Source: Mycobacterium sp. PSTR-4-N
Lineage (GTDB): Bacteria; Actinomycetota; Actinomycetes; Mycobacteriales; Mycobacteriaceae
DNA length: 64,000 nt
NCBI RefSeq assembly: GCF_022348085.1
Contig: NZ_JAKRFN010000022.1
Span: forward strand, 48,044-112,043
Direction: 5' to 3'
Position numbers and translations under genes: made by a program. Shown piece after piece: positions 15,994 through 24,392 of this stretch. Every line of letters starts with the position of its first letter. Position 1 is the stretch's first letter. A model generated the notes under the pieces. It made no database searches. It was given only the letters and a program-made list of their open reading frames with translations, and was not told where the DNA came from.

Positions 15994-17154
15994 TCAGCGG
16001 CCCGCCGGGTCGAGGCCCAACGACATCCCCGCCAGTCCGCGTTTGCGGATCGACAGCGCGTCGGCGATCGTGCGCAACGCGATGCCTGCCGGCGATTCCG
16101 GTGCACTCAACACCAGCGGCGTGCCGGTGTCACCTGCGGACACCAGGGCCGGATCCAGCGGCACCTGACCCAGCAGCGGCACGTCGGCCCCCACCGATCG
16201 GGTCAGGCTCTCGGCGACCTGACGACCGCCGCCCTCCCCGAACAACTGCATCGTCGACCCATCCGGCATCAGCAGTCCCGACATGTTCTCGACGACGCCC
16301 GCGATGCGCTGACGGGTCTGCAGGGCGATCGCGCCGGCGCGCTCGGCGACCTCGGCCGCGGCGAGCTGCGGGGTGGTCACCACCAGGATCTCCGCACCCG
16401 GGATCAGCTGGGAGACCGAGATCGCGATGTCGCCGGTGCCGGGCGGCAGGTCCAGCAGCAGCACGTCCAGATCACCCCAGTAGACGTCGGCGAGGAACTG
16501 CTGCAGCGCCCGATGCAGCATCGGCCCGCGCCAGACCACGGGCGTGTTGCCCTGGGTGAACATCGCGATCGAGATGACCCGCACGTCGTGGGCCACCGGC
16601 GGCAGGATCATCGAGTCGACCTGGGTGGGGCGATCGGTGGTGCCCATCATCCGGGGCACGGAGTGGCCGTAGATGTCGGCGTCGAGCAACCCGACGGACA
16701 ACCCTTTCGCCGCCATGGCGGCTGCCAGGTTCACGGTGACGCTGGACTTGCCGACGCCACCTTTGCCGGAGGCCACCGCGTAGACCCGGGTCAGCGAGCC
16801 GGGCTGGGCGAACGGGATCACCGGTTCGCGGGAGTCACCGCGCAGCTGCTTGCGCAGCTCGGCGCGCTGCTCGTCGTTCATCACGTCGAGGCTCACCCGG
16901 ACCGATCCGGTGCCGGGCACATCGCTGACCGCTCGGGTGACCTGCTCGGAGATCTCCGTCTTCTTCGGACACGCCGACGTGGTCAGGTAGATCTCGACGT
17001 GCACGGACGCGTCGGCGTCGACGGTGACGTCCTTGACCATGCCGACGTCGGTGATCGGGCGCCGGAGTTCGGGGTCGATGACCTTGGTCAGGGCGGCGCG
17101 TACGGCCTTCGTGAGATCGGGGCCGGTCGCGTCAGGGGTGTGGGCAGACATCAC
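15994..17154 (-). CDS. mrp: Mrp/ApbC-type P-loop ATPase, Fe-S cluster carrier
   Basis: The 386-residue protein has an N-terminal MIP18/DUF59 domain (about 15-95, containing TSACPKKTE) and a deviant Walker P-loop GKGGVGKS (130-137). The ATPase signatures DADIYGHSVPRM and LLLDLPPGTGD follow. Family members carry Fe-S clusters to apoproteins. The CPxC motif that binds the cluster in bacterial ApbC is absent: the equivalent stretch reads NMSGLLMPDGS. Cys62 in the N-terminal domain remains as a possible ligand. The position matches Rv1229c. ATG 17151 is an alternative start. Confidence 0.93.
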   Translation of the reverse strand: MMSAHTPDATGPDLTKAVRAALTKVIDPELRRPITDVGMVKDVTVDADASVHVEIYLTTSACPKKTEISEQVTRAVSDVPGTGSVRVSLDVMNDEQRAELRKQLRGDSREPVIPFAQPGSLTRVYAVASGKGGVGKSSVTVNLAAAMAAKGLSVGLLDADIYGHSVPRMMGTTDRPTQVDSMILPPVAHDVRVISIAMFTQGNTPVVWRGPMLHRALQQFLADVYWGDLDVLLLDLPPGTGDIAISVSQLIPGAEILVVTTPQLAAAEVAERAGAIALQTRQRIAGVVENMSGLLMPDGSTMQLFGEGGGRQVAESLTRSVGADVPLLGQVPLDPALVSAGDTGTPLVLSAPESPAGIALRTIADALSIRKRGLAGMSLGLDPAGR

Positions 17155-17187
17155 CCGCGAGTGTAGGCCGCGGGCCCATGCCAGCTG

Positions 17188-18477
17188 TCAGCCGACCGGC
17201 CCGGGCGCGGGTCCCGGGGCCGGCCCCAGGCCCGGCGGCAGACCGGGAGCGGGCGGGGGAGCAGGCTGGGCCGGCATCAGCGGCGGCGCGGGCTGGGCTG
17301 CCGGCATCAGCGGCGGCGCGGGAGTGTCATTGATGCAGAACACCGCGCACTGCGGCTGCTGGGCCGGCGGCGGGGTCACCCACGGCGGTACCCAGGCCGG
17401 CGGCGGTGCGGGTACCGGCTGCGGTGCGGCCACGGGCGCCGGACCGGGCAGCGGTCCCAGCGATTGTCCGGGGGCGAACCCGGGGACGTTGGTGTTGATC
17501 AGTGCGGCGACATCGGTCCGTTGCCCCAGCTGCAGCAGCGCCAGCGGGTCGTTGGCCGGCAGACCCGCGGCGTTGAGCGGCAACCCGGGCCCCAGTCCCT
17601 CGGGACGGTCCAGATGGCTGTCACCGAGGGCAGGCACCTCGCCCGTGATCGGCGGAAGGTCGACCGGCACCACGCCGGTCGCGTACGCCGCGGCCCAACC
17701 CAGCACGTTGCGCGCATAGGCCATCGAGTTGTTGTAGCGCAGGATCGCTGCCAGCACGTCGGGCTGGTTGCGCAGGTTGAGGCCGCCGCTGCACAGATAG
17801 CGCGCCGCAGCCAGCGAGGCGTCGAAGACGTTCTGGACATCGGCCTTGCCGTCGCCGTCACCGTCGGCGGCGTAGCGCGACCAGGTGCCGGGCAGGAACT
17901 GCATCGGGCCCAGCGCGCGGGCATAGACCACACGCTCGGAGCTGCGGCTCTGCACGATCACCTCGTTGCCGGGCAGTGTGCCGTCCAGACTGGGGCCGTA
18001 GATCGGTCGCACCGCGGTGCCGCGGGCGTCGGTCGCGCCACCGTTGGCGTGCATCGATTCGATGCGGCCGATGCCGGCCAGCAGGTTCCAGCTCACCCCG
18101 CAGCCGGGCGCGGTCGCGGCCATCTTGGCTTCGGCGTTGCGGTAGGCCGCCAGGGCCATCGACGGAATCCGAAGCGTGCCGGGGGCGCTCACGACGACTG
18201 CCGGCGGCGGGGCCGACACGGTGGCCGCGGCGATCTTCATCGGGGTGGGGGTCTTCGCGACCGCCACGACGGAAACGCCCGAGGAGCTCGACGAGGAGGC
18301 GACCGCCGCCATCGGCAGCACCGCGGTGTCGCGGGTCGGAGAGGGCGCCGAGGCGCCGACGGCGCCGGCCAGCACGAGTGGCGTCAGCACTGCCGCAACG
18401 CCGAACGCCGGCATGCGGACCAGGCGCCCCGCCCGGCATCTCGCCGCTCCGAGAGCCGCTCGTCCGCCTATGTGCAC
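17188..18477 (-). CDS. Secreted lytic transglycosylase-like protein (Rv1230c-like)
   Basis: From GTG 18477 the protein is 429 residues, close to Rv1230c (411). A signal or anchor segment (about 22-45, MPAFGVAAVLTPLVLAGAVG) is followed by a Ser/Ala/Pro-rich linker. The SLT_2-type transglycosylase domain follows: AGIGRIESMHANGG with the candidate catalytic Glu140, then RALGPMQFLPGTWSRYAADGDGDGKADVQNVFDASLAAARYLC. The C-terminal 100 residues are Pro/Ala/Gly-rich with repeated PPLMP. It should cleave peptidoglycan at the cell surface. GTG 18477 is preferred to the longer frame because AAGGA sits eight bases upstream and the longer N-terminus would bury the signal. A TATGGT hexamer (18517-18522, minus) is a possible -10. 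Confidence 0.85.
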   Translation of the reverse strand: MHIGGRAALGAARCRAGRLVRMPAFGVAAVLTPLVLAGAVGASAPSPTRDTAVLPMAAVASSSSSSGVSVVAVAKTPTPMKIAAATVSAPPPAVVVSAPGTLRIPSMALAAYRNAEAKMAATAPGCGVSWNLLAGIGRIESMHANGGATDARGTAVRPIYGPSLDGTLPGNEVIVQSRSSERVVYARALGPMQFLPGTWSRYAADGDGDGKADVQNVFDASLAAARYLCSGGLNLRNQPDVLAAILRYNNSMAYARNVLGWAAAYATGVVPVDLPPITGEVPALGDSHLDRPEGLGPGLPLNAAGLPANDPLALLQLGQRTDVAALINTNVPGFAPGQSLGPLPGPAPVAAPQPVPAPPPAWVPPWVTPPPAQQPQCAVFCINDTPAPPLMPAAQPAPPLMPAQPAPPPAPGLPPGLGPAPGPAPGPVG

Positions 18478-18526
18478 GCAACCGTCCTTGCTGTGTGGGG
18501 GCCTGTGAACCCAGTCACCATATCGG

Positions 18527-18566
18527 TTGGGCCACGACTGTGTTACAGCATTGGCCACAGCCGTGT
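18527..18566. repeat. Imperfect direct repeat upstream of the transglycosylase gene
   Basis: TTGGGCCACGACTGTGT (18527-18543) is repeated as TTGGCCACAGCCGTGT (18551-18566), 24 bases apart. The pair lies 50-90 bases before the transglycosylase start and just after the DUF1003 stop, so it could be a regulator-binding tandem site. No regulator is assigned. Confidence 0.35.
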
Positions 18567-18568
18567 CG

Positions 18569-19111
18569 TCAGGATCTGCGGGAGCGCCTCTCGCCGGCTT
18601 CGGCTTTGCTCGATTCGGGCTCGGCAACGCCGTCCGCGGGCCGCAACTCGGCGATCAGGTCGCGGATCTCCTCGAGTTCGCGGCGCAGGTAGTCACGGGT
18701 GGCGACTTCGCCGACGGCCAGGCGCAGCGCGGCCAGTTCGCGGGCCAGGTATTCGGTGTCGGCCTTGGTCTGCTCGGCGCGTCGCCGGTCCTCCTCGAGC
18801 GCCACCCGATCGCGGTTCTCCTGCCGGTTCTGTGCCAGCAGGATCAGGGGCGCGGCGTAGGCCGCCTGGGTGGAGAACGCGAGGTTCAGCAAGATGAAAG
18901 GGTACGGATCCCACTGCCAGGCGAACATGCCGGCGTTGAGCAGGATCCAGACGATCACGACGATCGTCTGGATCGCCAGGTACCGCCCGGTGCCGAGGAA
19001 CCGCGCGATGCTCTCGCTGACGCGACCGACGGCCTCGACGTCGAGCCGGGGCGTCAGGGACCGGGAGACGCGCGGCGTGTCCAGCCGCTGACGTGCCGAC
19101 GAGTCGCTCAT
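18569..19111 (-). CDS. DUF1003 membrane protein (Rv1231c-like)
   Basis: The 180-residue product has the DUF1003 core: ARFLGTGRYLAIQTIVVIVWILLNA (first membrane helix, about 35-60), the conserved WDPYPFILLNLAFSTQAAYAAPLILLAQNRQ (second helix, about 66-95). A long charged coiled-coil tail follows (RDRVALEEDRRRAEQTKADTEYLARELAALRLAVGEV). Length equals Rv1231c. Its function is unknown. It overlaps the upstream MgtE-N/CBS gene by four bases (ATGA at 19108-19111), so the two are translationally coupled, which suggests a joint role in membrane ion handling; that last point is inference. Confidence 0.88.
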   Translation of the reverse strand: MSDSSARQRLDTPRVSRSLTPRLDVEAVGRVSESIARFLGTGRYLAIQTIVVIVWILLNAGMFAWQWDPYPFILLNLAFSTQAAYAAPLILLAQNRQENRDRVALEEDRRRAEQTKADTEYLARELAALRLAVGEVATRDYLRRELEEIRDLIAELRPADGVAEPESSKAEAGERRSRRS

Positions 19112-20403
19112 GTCGCCTTCTCCGCGGTCATGATCACGGGTTCGGCCTCACGCTCGCGCCAGTCATCGGGCAGGAGGTGGTCGAGCACGTCGTCGACCGA
19201 CACCGCGCCCAGGAGGTGATTCTCGTCGTCGACGACGGGTCCGCACACCAGGTTGTAGGCGGCGAAATACCGGGTGAGCGCACCGAGGGAGTCCTCCGCG
19301 CCCAGGCTGGGCAGGTCGGTGTCGACGATGCCGCTGACCAACGCCGCGGGCGGCTCGCGCAGCAGCCGCTGCAGATGCACACACCCCAGGTAGCGGCCCG
19401 TCGGCGTCGCGGTCGGCGGGCGAGCGACGAACACCAGGGACGCCAGCGCCGGCGTGAGGTCCGGATCGCGCACGCGCGCAAGGGCTTCGGCGACGGTGGT
19501 ATCGGGTGCGAGCACCACCGGTTCGGAGGTCATCAGGCCACCCGCGGTGTTGGGGGAGTGGCTGAGCAGACGGCGCACGTCCTCGGAATCCTCGGGGTCC
19601 ATCCGCCGCAGGAACTGCTCGGCGTCAGCCGGGGTCATGGTGCCCAGCAGGTCGGCCGCGTCGTCGGGATCCATCGCCTCCAACACGTCGGCGGCGCGAT
19701 CGGTCTTCAGCTGCCGCAACACGGAAACCTGCTCGTCTTCGGGCAGCTCCTGCAGGACGTCGGCGAGTCGCTCGTCGTCGAGCGCGTTGACCACCTCGTA
19801 GCGGCGCTTGGCCGGCAGCTCACGGATCGCGTCGGCCACCTCGATGGGACGCTGCCCGACGAACTGCTCGAGTAGCTGCGCGACGCCCTGATCCGGCATG
19901 GCCAACCCCGACGGCGTCAGGCCCTGCACGTGCATCCAGTCCACGGTGTGCACGTTGCTGCGCCGGCCGAGCCGCCGCTGTGGACGAACCGCGACCTTGG
20001 TGACCATCCAATCCCGCGACCGGGTCTGTTCGATGCCGAGATCGACGACGACGACATCGATCCCGGCGAGTTCGGTCAGGTCGGGGTCATCGACGCGGAC
20101 CCGGGTCTCGATGACCTGCCCGAGCACCAGCACTTCTCCCGGTCGCTGGGAGAAGCGGCGTAGCGACACGCTGCCCGTCGCCAGGGTCACCGCACCGGGC
20201 TCGATCGCGGTGACCCGCAGAATCGGCACGAAAATTCTTCGGCGCGAGAGCAATTCGACGACGAGCCCGAGCACGCGGGGCTGTTGACGGACCAGGCTGA
20301 TGCTGATCACCACGTCACGCACGCGGCCGATCGATTCGCCGTCGGGACCCAGCACCACCATTCCCGCGAGCCGGGCCGCGTAGACCCTGTTGACCGACAC
20401 CAT
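19108..20403 (-). CDS. MgtE N-domain/CBS-domain protein (Rv1232c-like)
   Basis: This 431-residue cytoplasmic protein has an N-terminal PRC-barrel-like region (about 1-160, with DGESIGRVRDVVI). A helical MgtE intracellular N-domain follows (about 165-270, repeats such as LPEDEQVSVLRQLKTDRAADVLEAMDPDDAADLLGTM), then two CBS motifs (about 285-415). Unlike full MgtE it has no membrane channel domain, so it is more likely a Mg2+- or nucleotide-sensing regulator than a transporter. Length is close to Rv1232c (435). ATG 20403 overlaps the start region of the divergent lyase gene. It is coupled to the DUF1003 gene. Confidence 0.85.
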   Translation of the reverse strand: MVSVNRVYAARLAGMVVLGPDGESIGRVRDVVISISLVRQQPRVLGLVVELLSRRRIFVPILRVTAIEPGAVTLATGSVSLRRFSQRPGEVLVLGQVIETRVRVDDPDLTELAGIDVVVVDLGIEQTRSRDWMVTKVAVRPQRRLGRRSNVHTVDWMHVQGLTPSGLAMPDQGVAQLLEQFVGQRPIEVADAIRELPAKRRYEVVNALDDERLADVLQELPEDEQVSVLRQLKTDRAADVLEAMDPDDAADLLGTMTPADAEQFLRRMDPEDSEDVRRLLSHSPNTAGGLMTSEPVVLAPDTTVAEALARVRDPDLTPALASLVFVARPPTATPTGRYLGCVHLQRLLREPPAALVSGIVDTDLPSLGAEDSLGALTRYFAAYNLVCGPVVDDENHLLGAVSVDDVLDHLLPDDWREREAEPVIMTAEKAT

Positions 20404-21397
20404 GAGTGTCAGAGTAGAGAGTGTGGTTGTGCAAAACCGGTATCGACCCCGCCGAACATGCCTGTCCGTGCCGGGCAGCAGCGCGAAGATGATCGCCAAG
20501 GCCAAGACGCTGCCCGCCGACGAGGTGTTCCTCGACCTCGAGGACGCGGTGGCCGCGGACGCGAAAGCGCAAGCGCGCGAGGCTGTCGCGGCCGCTCTGG
20601 CCGAGCCGGGGTGGGGCGATCAACTGCGCGGAGTTCGGGTCAACGACTGGACCACCCCGTGGACGCACACGGATGTGATCGAGGTCATCGGCAGGGCCGG
20701 CGCGGCCGTGGACGTCGTGGTGCTGCCGAAAGTGACCGACGTCGCCCACGTGCACGCGCTGGATCTGCTGCTGTCCCAAGTGGAAGCCTCACACGGGTTG
20801 CCGGTGGGGCGCATCGGTATCGAGGCGCAGATCGAGGACGCGCGCGGGCTGACCAACGTCGATGCGATCGCCGCCGGACCGCGGATGCACGCACTGGTCC
20901 TCGGGCCTGCCGATCTGATGGCGAGCCTGAACATGCGCACGCTCGAGGTGGGCGAGCAGCCCGAGGGCTACGACGTCGGCGACGCCTACCACCACGTCCT
21001 GATGCGCATTCTGATTGCCGCGAGGGCCAACGGGATCAACGCGATCGACGGCCCCTATCTGAAGGTCCGCGACGTCGAGGCGTTCCGCCGGGTCGCCGGA
21101 CGCGCCGCCGCGCTGGGTTTCGACGGCAAGTGGGTGTTGCATCCCGACCAGATCGCCGCGGGCAACGAGATCTTCAGCCCGCGCCAGGAGGCCTACGACC
21201 GTGCCGAGCTGATCCTCGAGGCCTACGAGTGGCACACCTCTCGGGCGGGCGGTGCCCGCGGCGCGGTGATGCTCGGGGAGGAGATGATCGACGAGGCCAG
21301 CCGCAAGATGGCCTTGGTGATCGCCGGGAAGGGTCGGGCGGCGGGAATGCGGCGCACCGGCGAGCGGTTCGTCCCGCCCGCCGGCACTGCCAGCTAA
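20402..21397 (+). CDS. HpcH/HpaI aldolase, citrate-lyase-beta (CitE)-like lyase
   Basis: The protein (331 residues from ATG 20402) is a CitE-superfamily TIM barrel. It shows RRTCLSVPGSSAKMIAKAKTLPADEVFLDLEDAV, then a metal-site glutamate in IEAQIEDARGL, the conserved LVLGPADLMASL, and FDGKWVLHPDQI. Such enzymes cleave or form malyl-CoA, citramalyl-CoA or related thioesters with Mg2+; which one is not visible. ATG 20402 overlaps the divergent start at 20403, so the in-frame GTG codons at 20423 or 20429 (giving QNRYRPRRTC) are at least as likely. It is not in an operon with other obvious CoA enzymes. Confidence 0.85.
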   Translation: MSVRVESVVVQNRYRPRRTCLSVPGSSAKMIAKAKTLPADEVFLDLEDAVAADAKAQAREAVAAALAEPGWGDQLRGVRVNDWTTPWTHTDVIEVIGRAGAAVDVVVLPKVTDVAHVHALDLLLSQVEASHGLPVGRIGIEAQIEDARGLTNVDAIAAGPRMHALVLGPADLMASLNMRTLEVGEQPEGYDVGDAYHHVLMRILIAARANGINAIDGPYLKVRDVEAFRRVAGRAAALGFDGKWVLHPDQIAAGNEIFSPRQEAYDRAELILEAYEWHTSRAGGARGAVMLGEEMIDEASRKMALVIAGKGRAAGMRRTGERFVPPAGTAS

Positions 21398-21414
21398 ACC
21401 GCTCGGCCCCCGGC

Positions 21415-21996
21415 TCAGACGTTGAGCGCGGTGATGCCCACGACCACGTTGATCACCAACGTGACGGCGCCGACGGCGATACCGGCGACGGCCAGCCCGT
21501 GCCCGGCCTGGCGGGTCTCCTTGATCTGGTTGATCGCCAGGATGCCGAGGACGATGCCGACGATCGACCCGATACCGCAGCACACCCCGAGGATCGAGGC
21601 GACCAGCGAGGCGATCGCCATCGTGTTGGTGCCCTGCGGGGCGGGCGGCCCGTAGCCGTAGTCGGCGCCGGGGTAGCCCATCGGAGGCGGGGGATATCCA
21701 CCGGGTGCGGTGCCGTACTGAGGCGGCGGTGGATACGCAGGACCCGCCGCACCGTAGCCCTGGCCCGGATAGGTGCCACCCGCATTCGGGTCCGGATAGG
21801 GCGCGCCGTAACCGGGCGGGGGCGGCGGATAGTCCGTCGGGGCGGGGTACGACGGCGGCGGGTTGTACGCGGGCGGGTAGTCCGTCGGCGTCCCCGACTG
21901 CTCGATCGGCGGCGCCTCGTAGCTCCCCGACGCGGGCTCGGATCCGGCTGAGTCGGAACGGTCGGACCGGCGTTCGTCGTCGTCCTGACTTGTCAT
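21415..21996 (-). CDS. DUF4190 membrane protein with Pro/Tyr-rich N-terminus (Rv1233c-like)
   Basis: The 193-residue protein has a low-complexity N-terminal 120 residues rich in Tyr-Pro-Pro (for example DYPPPPPGYGAPYPDP). Two close membrane helices follow: NTMAIASLVASILGVCCGIGSIVGIVLGILA and GHGLAVAGIAVGAVTLVINVVVGI, separated by the polar loop NQIKETRQA typical of DUF4190. The N-terminus is probably cytoplasmic and disordered. ATG 21996 is chosen; a TTG nine bases upstream is possible. The function is unknown. It converges on the CitE-like gene with a 17-base gap. Confidence 0.83.
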   Translation of the reverse strand: MTSQDDDERRSDRSDSAGSEPASGSYEAPPIEQSGTPTDYPPAYNPPPSYPAPTDYPPPPPGYGAPYPDPNAGGTYPGQGYGAAGPAYPPPPQYGTAPGGYPPPPMGYPGADYGYGPPAPQGTNTMAIASLVASILGVCCGIGSIVGIVLGILAINQIKETRQAGHGLAVAGIAVGAVTLVINVVVGITALNV

Positions 21997-22129
21997 GGGA
22001 ATCAACCTAGCCTAAGGGGACGCCGGCGGACCGGACCATCGGAACCGGGCACCTTTGCCCGCTCCGGCACGTTGATCGAGCGATGAGGTTATACCCTGAC
22101 CGAATTGCCAGACTCAGGAGTGCAAGGAC

Positions 22130-22645
22130 ATGACCAGCCCTTTTCAGCCAGGCCAGACCCCGGGCGCGTCGCCTGCCGGACGTGGCCGCCCGGTCGGGCT
22201 GCCCACCCCGCCGAAGGGGTGGCCGATCGGTTCCTATCCCACCTACGCCGAGGCGCAGCGTGCCGTGGACTACCTGTCGGATCAGCAGTTCCCGGTCGAG
22301 CAGGTCACGATCGTCGGGGTGGATCTGATGCAGGTCGAGCGCGTCACCGGCCGGTTGTCCTGGCCCAAGGTGCTCGGCGGCGGCGTGCTCAGCGGCGCGT
22401 GGCTGGGCCTGTTCATCGGTCTGATACTCGGGTTCTTCAGCCCGAGCCCGTGGGGCTCCCTCATCACCGGTCTGATCGCCGGTGTGTTCTTCGGTCTGAT
22501 CACCTCCGCGGTGCCCTACGCGATGGCGCGCGGCACCCGCGACTTCAGCTCGACGATGCAGTTGGTGGCGGGCCGTTACGACGTGCTGTGTGACCCGCAG
22601 AACGCCGAGCAGGGCCGAGATCTGCTCGCCCGCCTGAAGATCTGA
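22130..22645 (+). CDS. General stress protein-like membrane protein (Rv1234-like)
   Basis: The 171-residue product starts with a Pro/Gly-rich segment. It continues with GSYPTYAEAQRAVDYLSDQQFPVEQVTIVGVDL, the ferredoxin-like fold of the YflT/general stress 17M family. Two membrane helices follow, around residues 83-105 and 110-128 (GAWLGLFIGLILGFF, SLITGLIAGVFFGLI). It matches Rv1234 (175 residues). A TACCCT hexamer (22092-22097) and AGGAG (22115-22119) lie upstream of ATG 22130. In M. tuberculosis the next genes are lpqY-sugABC; here a different gene follows after two bases. Confidence 0.83.
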   Translation: MTSPFQPGQTPGASPAGRGRPVGLPTPPKGWPIGSYPTYAEAQRAVDYLSDQQFPVEQVTIVGVDLMQVERVTGRLSWPKVLGGGVLSGAWLGLFIGLILGFFSPSPWGSLITGLIAGVFFGLITSAVPYAMARGTRDFSSTMQLVAGRYDVLCDPQNAEQGRDLLARLKI

Positions 22646-22647
22646 CG

Positions 22648-23232
22648 ATGATCGACGTCACCGCCGCGGTTCGGGCGCGGGTGCTGGAACACTTCGCGAG
22701 CTCCGGCGAGCCGGCGGAGGCCTCGGTGACCTTTCTCGGTGCCGATCGCATCGCCGTGCTGCGCTTCGATGCCGGCGGTGACGGCGCTGCTCACTACGTG
22801 TCGCTGGGGTGTTCGTCGCATCCGATGGTGGATCCGGCCGCGGCGATGGTCGATCCGGTGCGCGGGCCCCGCGCCGAGGTGGTGGTGGCCCTGCGGGGGC
22901 CGGCACCCACGGGGCTGGCCCGGTCCGTCGCGGTGGTCGCCGCGGCGCCCGCCGTCGAGGGGCTGGTGCTCGAGCCCGGCGCGCTGGTCGACTTGGAGAC
23001 GCCGCTGTGGGAAGGGGCGCCGTTCACCGCATTTCTGCTGGGGCGCAGCGATGTCGACGACGTGGAGCTGGCCGAGCCGGCGTCGCCGGTGGCAATGCTG
23101 TCCGCGGTGCCGATCACGCCGACGGAGGCCGCCTGGGTGCGGTTGAAGGGGGCCGGCGCGATGCGGGAGGCGTGGCAGCAGGACGGGGTGGATGTGACCG
23201 ATCCTCGCCGCCGCGCGGCGAGCCCGGCCTGA
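22648..23232 (+). CDS. Suppressor-of-fused-like domain protein
   Basis: The 194-residue protein resembles bacterial SUFU-domain proteins. It has an N-terminal segment on chain entry (VRARVLEHFASSGEPAEASVTFLGADRIAVLRFD), a mid-region VSLGCSSHPM, AEVVVALRGPAP, and a late VDLETPLWEGAPFTAFLLG and VPITPTEAAWVRLKG. Such domains are often in immunity proteins of contact-dependent toxins or in standalone genes of unknown role. It begins two bases after the Rv1234-like stop and is almost certainly co-transcribed. It has no signal peptide. There is no toxin gene beside it. The family assignment is moderate. Confidence 0.65.
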   Translation: MIDVTAAVRARVLEHFASSGEPAEASVTFLGADRIAVLRFDAGGDGAAHYVSLGCSSHPMVDPAAAMVDPVRGPRAEVVVALRGPAPTGLARSVAVVAAAPAVEGLVLEPGALVDLETPLWEGAPFTAFLLGRSDVDDVELAEPASPVAMLSAVPITPTEAAWVRLKGAGAMREAWQQDGVDVTDPRRRAASPA

Positions 23233-23235
23233 GAT

Positions 23236-24342
23236 CTAGAGCCAGTTGTTGCGCCGGAAGGTGCGATGCAGCCCCAGGCACACCACGGCCATCAGCAGCA
23301 GGACAGCGGGATAGCCCCAGGTCCAATGCAATTCGGGCATGTGGTCGAAGTTCATCCCGTAGATCCCCGCCAGCGCGGTGGGTACTGCCGCGATGGCCAC
23401 CCAAGCCGAGATCTTTCGCATGTCGACGTTCTGCTGCATCGCCACCTTGCCCAGCGCGGCCTGCACCAGCGAGCTGAGCAGTTCGTCGAAGCTGGCGATC
23501 CGGTCGGCGGCCTTGATGGTGTGGTCGAGAACGTCGCGCATGTAGCGGCGGATCTCGACGTTGACCAGATCGTCGTGGTTGGTGCCGATGCGTTCCAGGT
23601 CGGTGACCAACGGGCTGACGGCGCGACGCAGCTCGACGACTTCGCGTTTGAGCAGATAGATGGACTCGATGTCGGTCAGCGGGCGCGGCGAGAAGATGTC
23701 CTCTTCCATCGCGTCGATGTCGGTCTCGATCAAGTCGGTGACGTCGAGATAGGTGTCGACCACGCTGTCGGCGATCGCGTGCATCACCGCATACGGCCCC
23801 AGCTTCAGCGCGGCAGGTGAGGCCTCCAGGCGCTTGCGCACCCCGGCCAGGCCGCCGTGCTCGCCGTGGCGCACCGTCACCACGAAGTCCGAACCGACGA
23901 AGATCATCACCTCGCCGGTCTCGACGATCTCGCGCGCGTTGGCGATGGACTCGTGGTCGACGTACGTCACCGTCTTGAGCACCAGGAACAGCGTGGCGTC
24001 GTAGCGTTCGAGCTTCGGGCGCTGGTGGGCGTGCACGGCGTCTTCGACCGCGAGCTCGTGCAGCCCGAACACGTCGGCCACCGCCTGCATCTGATGCTCG
24101 TCGGGTTCGTGCAACCCGATCCACACGAACGCCGGTCGGCCCTCGGCTTCGATCTCGTGCACCTTGTTCAAGGCTGCCGCGTGAGTGTACTTGCCGGGCA
24201 AGCGATTTCCCTCGCAGTACACGCCACAGTCGACCATCGCCCGCGCGACCGGGACATGGATGCTGCGCGCATCGGGGTGATCGGGACGCGGGCGGCCGCC
24301 CTGTCGCATCAGTGACGGCGGTAGCGCGCGAAACGATGGCAT
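23236..24342 (-). CDS. corA: CorA magnesium/cobalt transporter
   Basis: The 368-residue protein is a CorA-family channel for Mg2+ in the inner membrane. It has a large acidic cytoplasmic domain (residues 40-300), the signature YGMNFDHMPEL at the end of the first membrane helix (WVAIAAVPTALAGIYGMNF) and a second helix (AVLLLMAVVCLGLHRTF), ending in a basic tail. Length agrees with Rv1239c (366). ATG 24342 is kept. The divergent partner is a malic enzyme rather than mdh as in M. tuberculosis. A hairpin at 24393-24417 lies in its upstream region. Confidence 0.94.
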   Translation of the reverse strand: MPSFRALPPSLMRQGGRPRPDHPDARSIHVPVARAMVDCGVYCEGNRLPGKYTHAAALNKVHEIEAEGRPAFVWIGLHEPDEHQMQAVADVFGLHELAVEDAVHAHQRPKLERYDATLFLVLKTVTYVDHESIANAREIVETGEVMIFVGSDFVVTVRHGEHGGLAGVRKRLEASPAALKLGPYAVMHAIADSVVDTYLDVTDLIETDIDAMEEDIFSPRPLTDIESIYLLKREVVELRRAVSPLVTDLERIGTNHDDLVNVEIRRYMRDVLDHTIKAADRIASFDELLSSLVQAALGKVAMQQNVDMRKISAWVAIAAVPTALAGIYGMNFDHMPELHWTWGYPAVLLLMAVVCLGLHRTFRRNNWL

Positions 24343-24392
24343 CGGCCGACCTCCCTCCGCACATCAGCCTGGCTCGGCTCAACGGATGCTAC

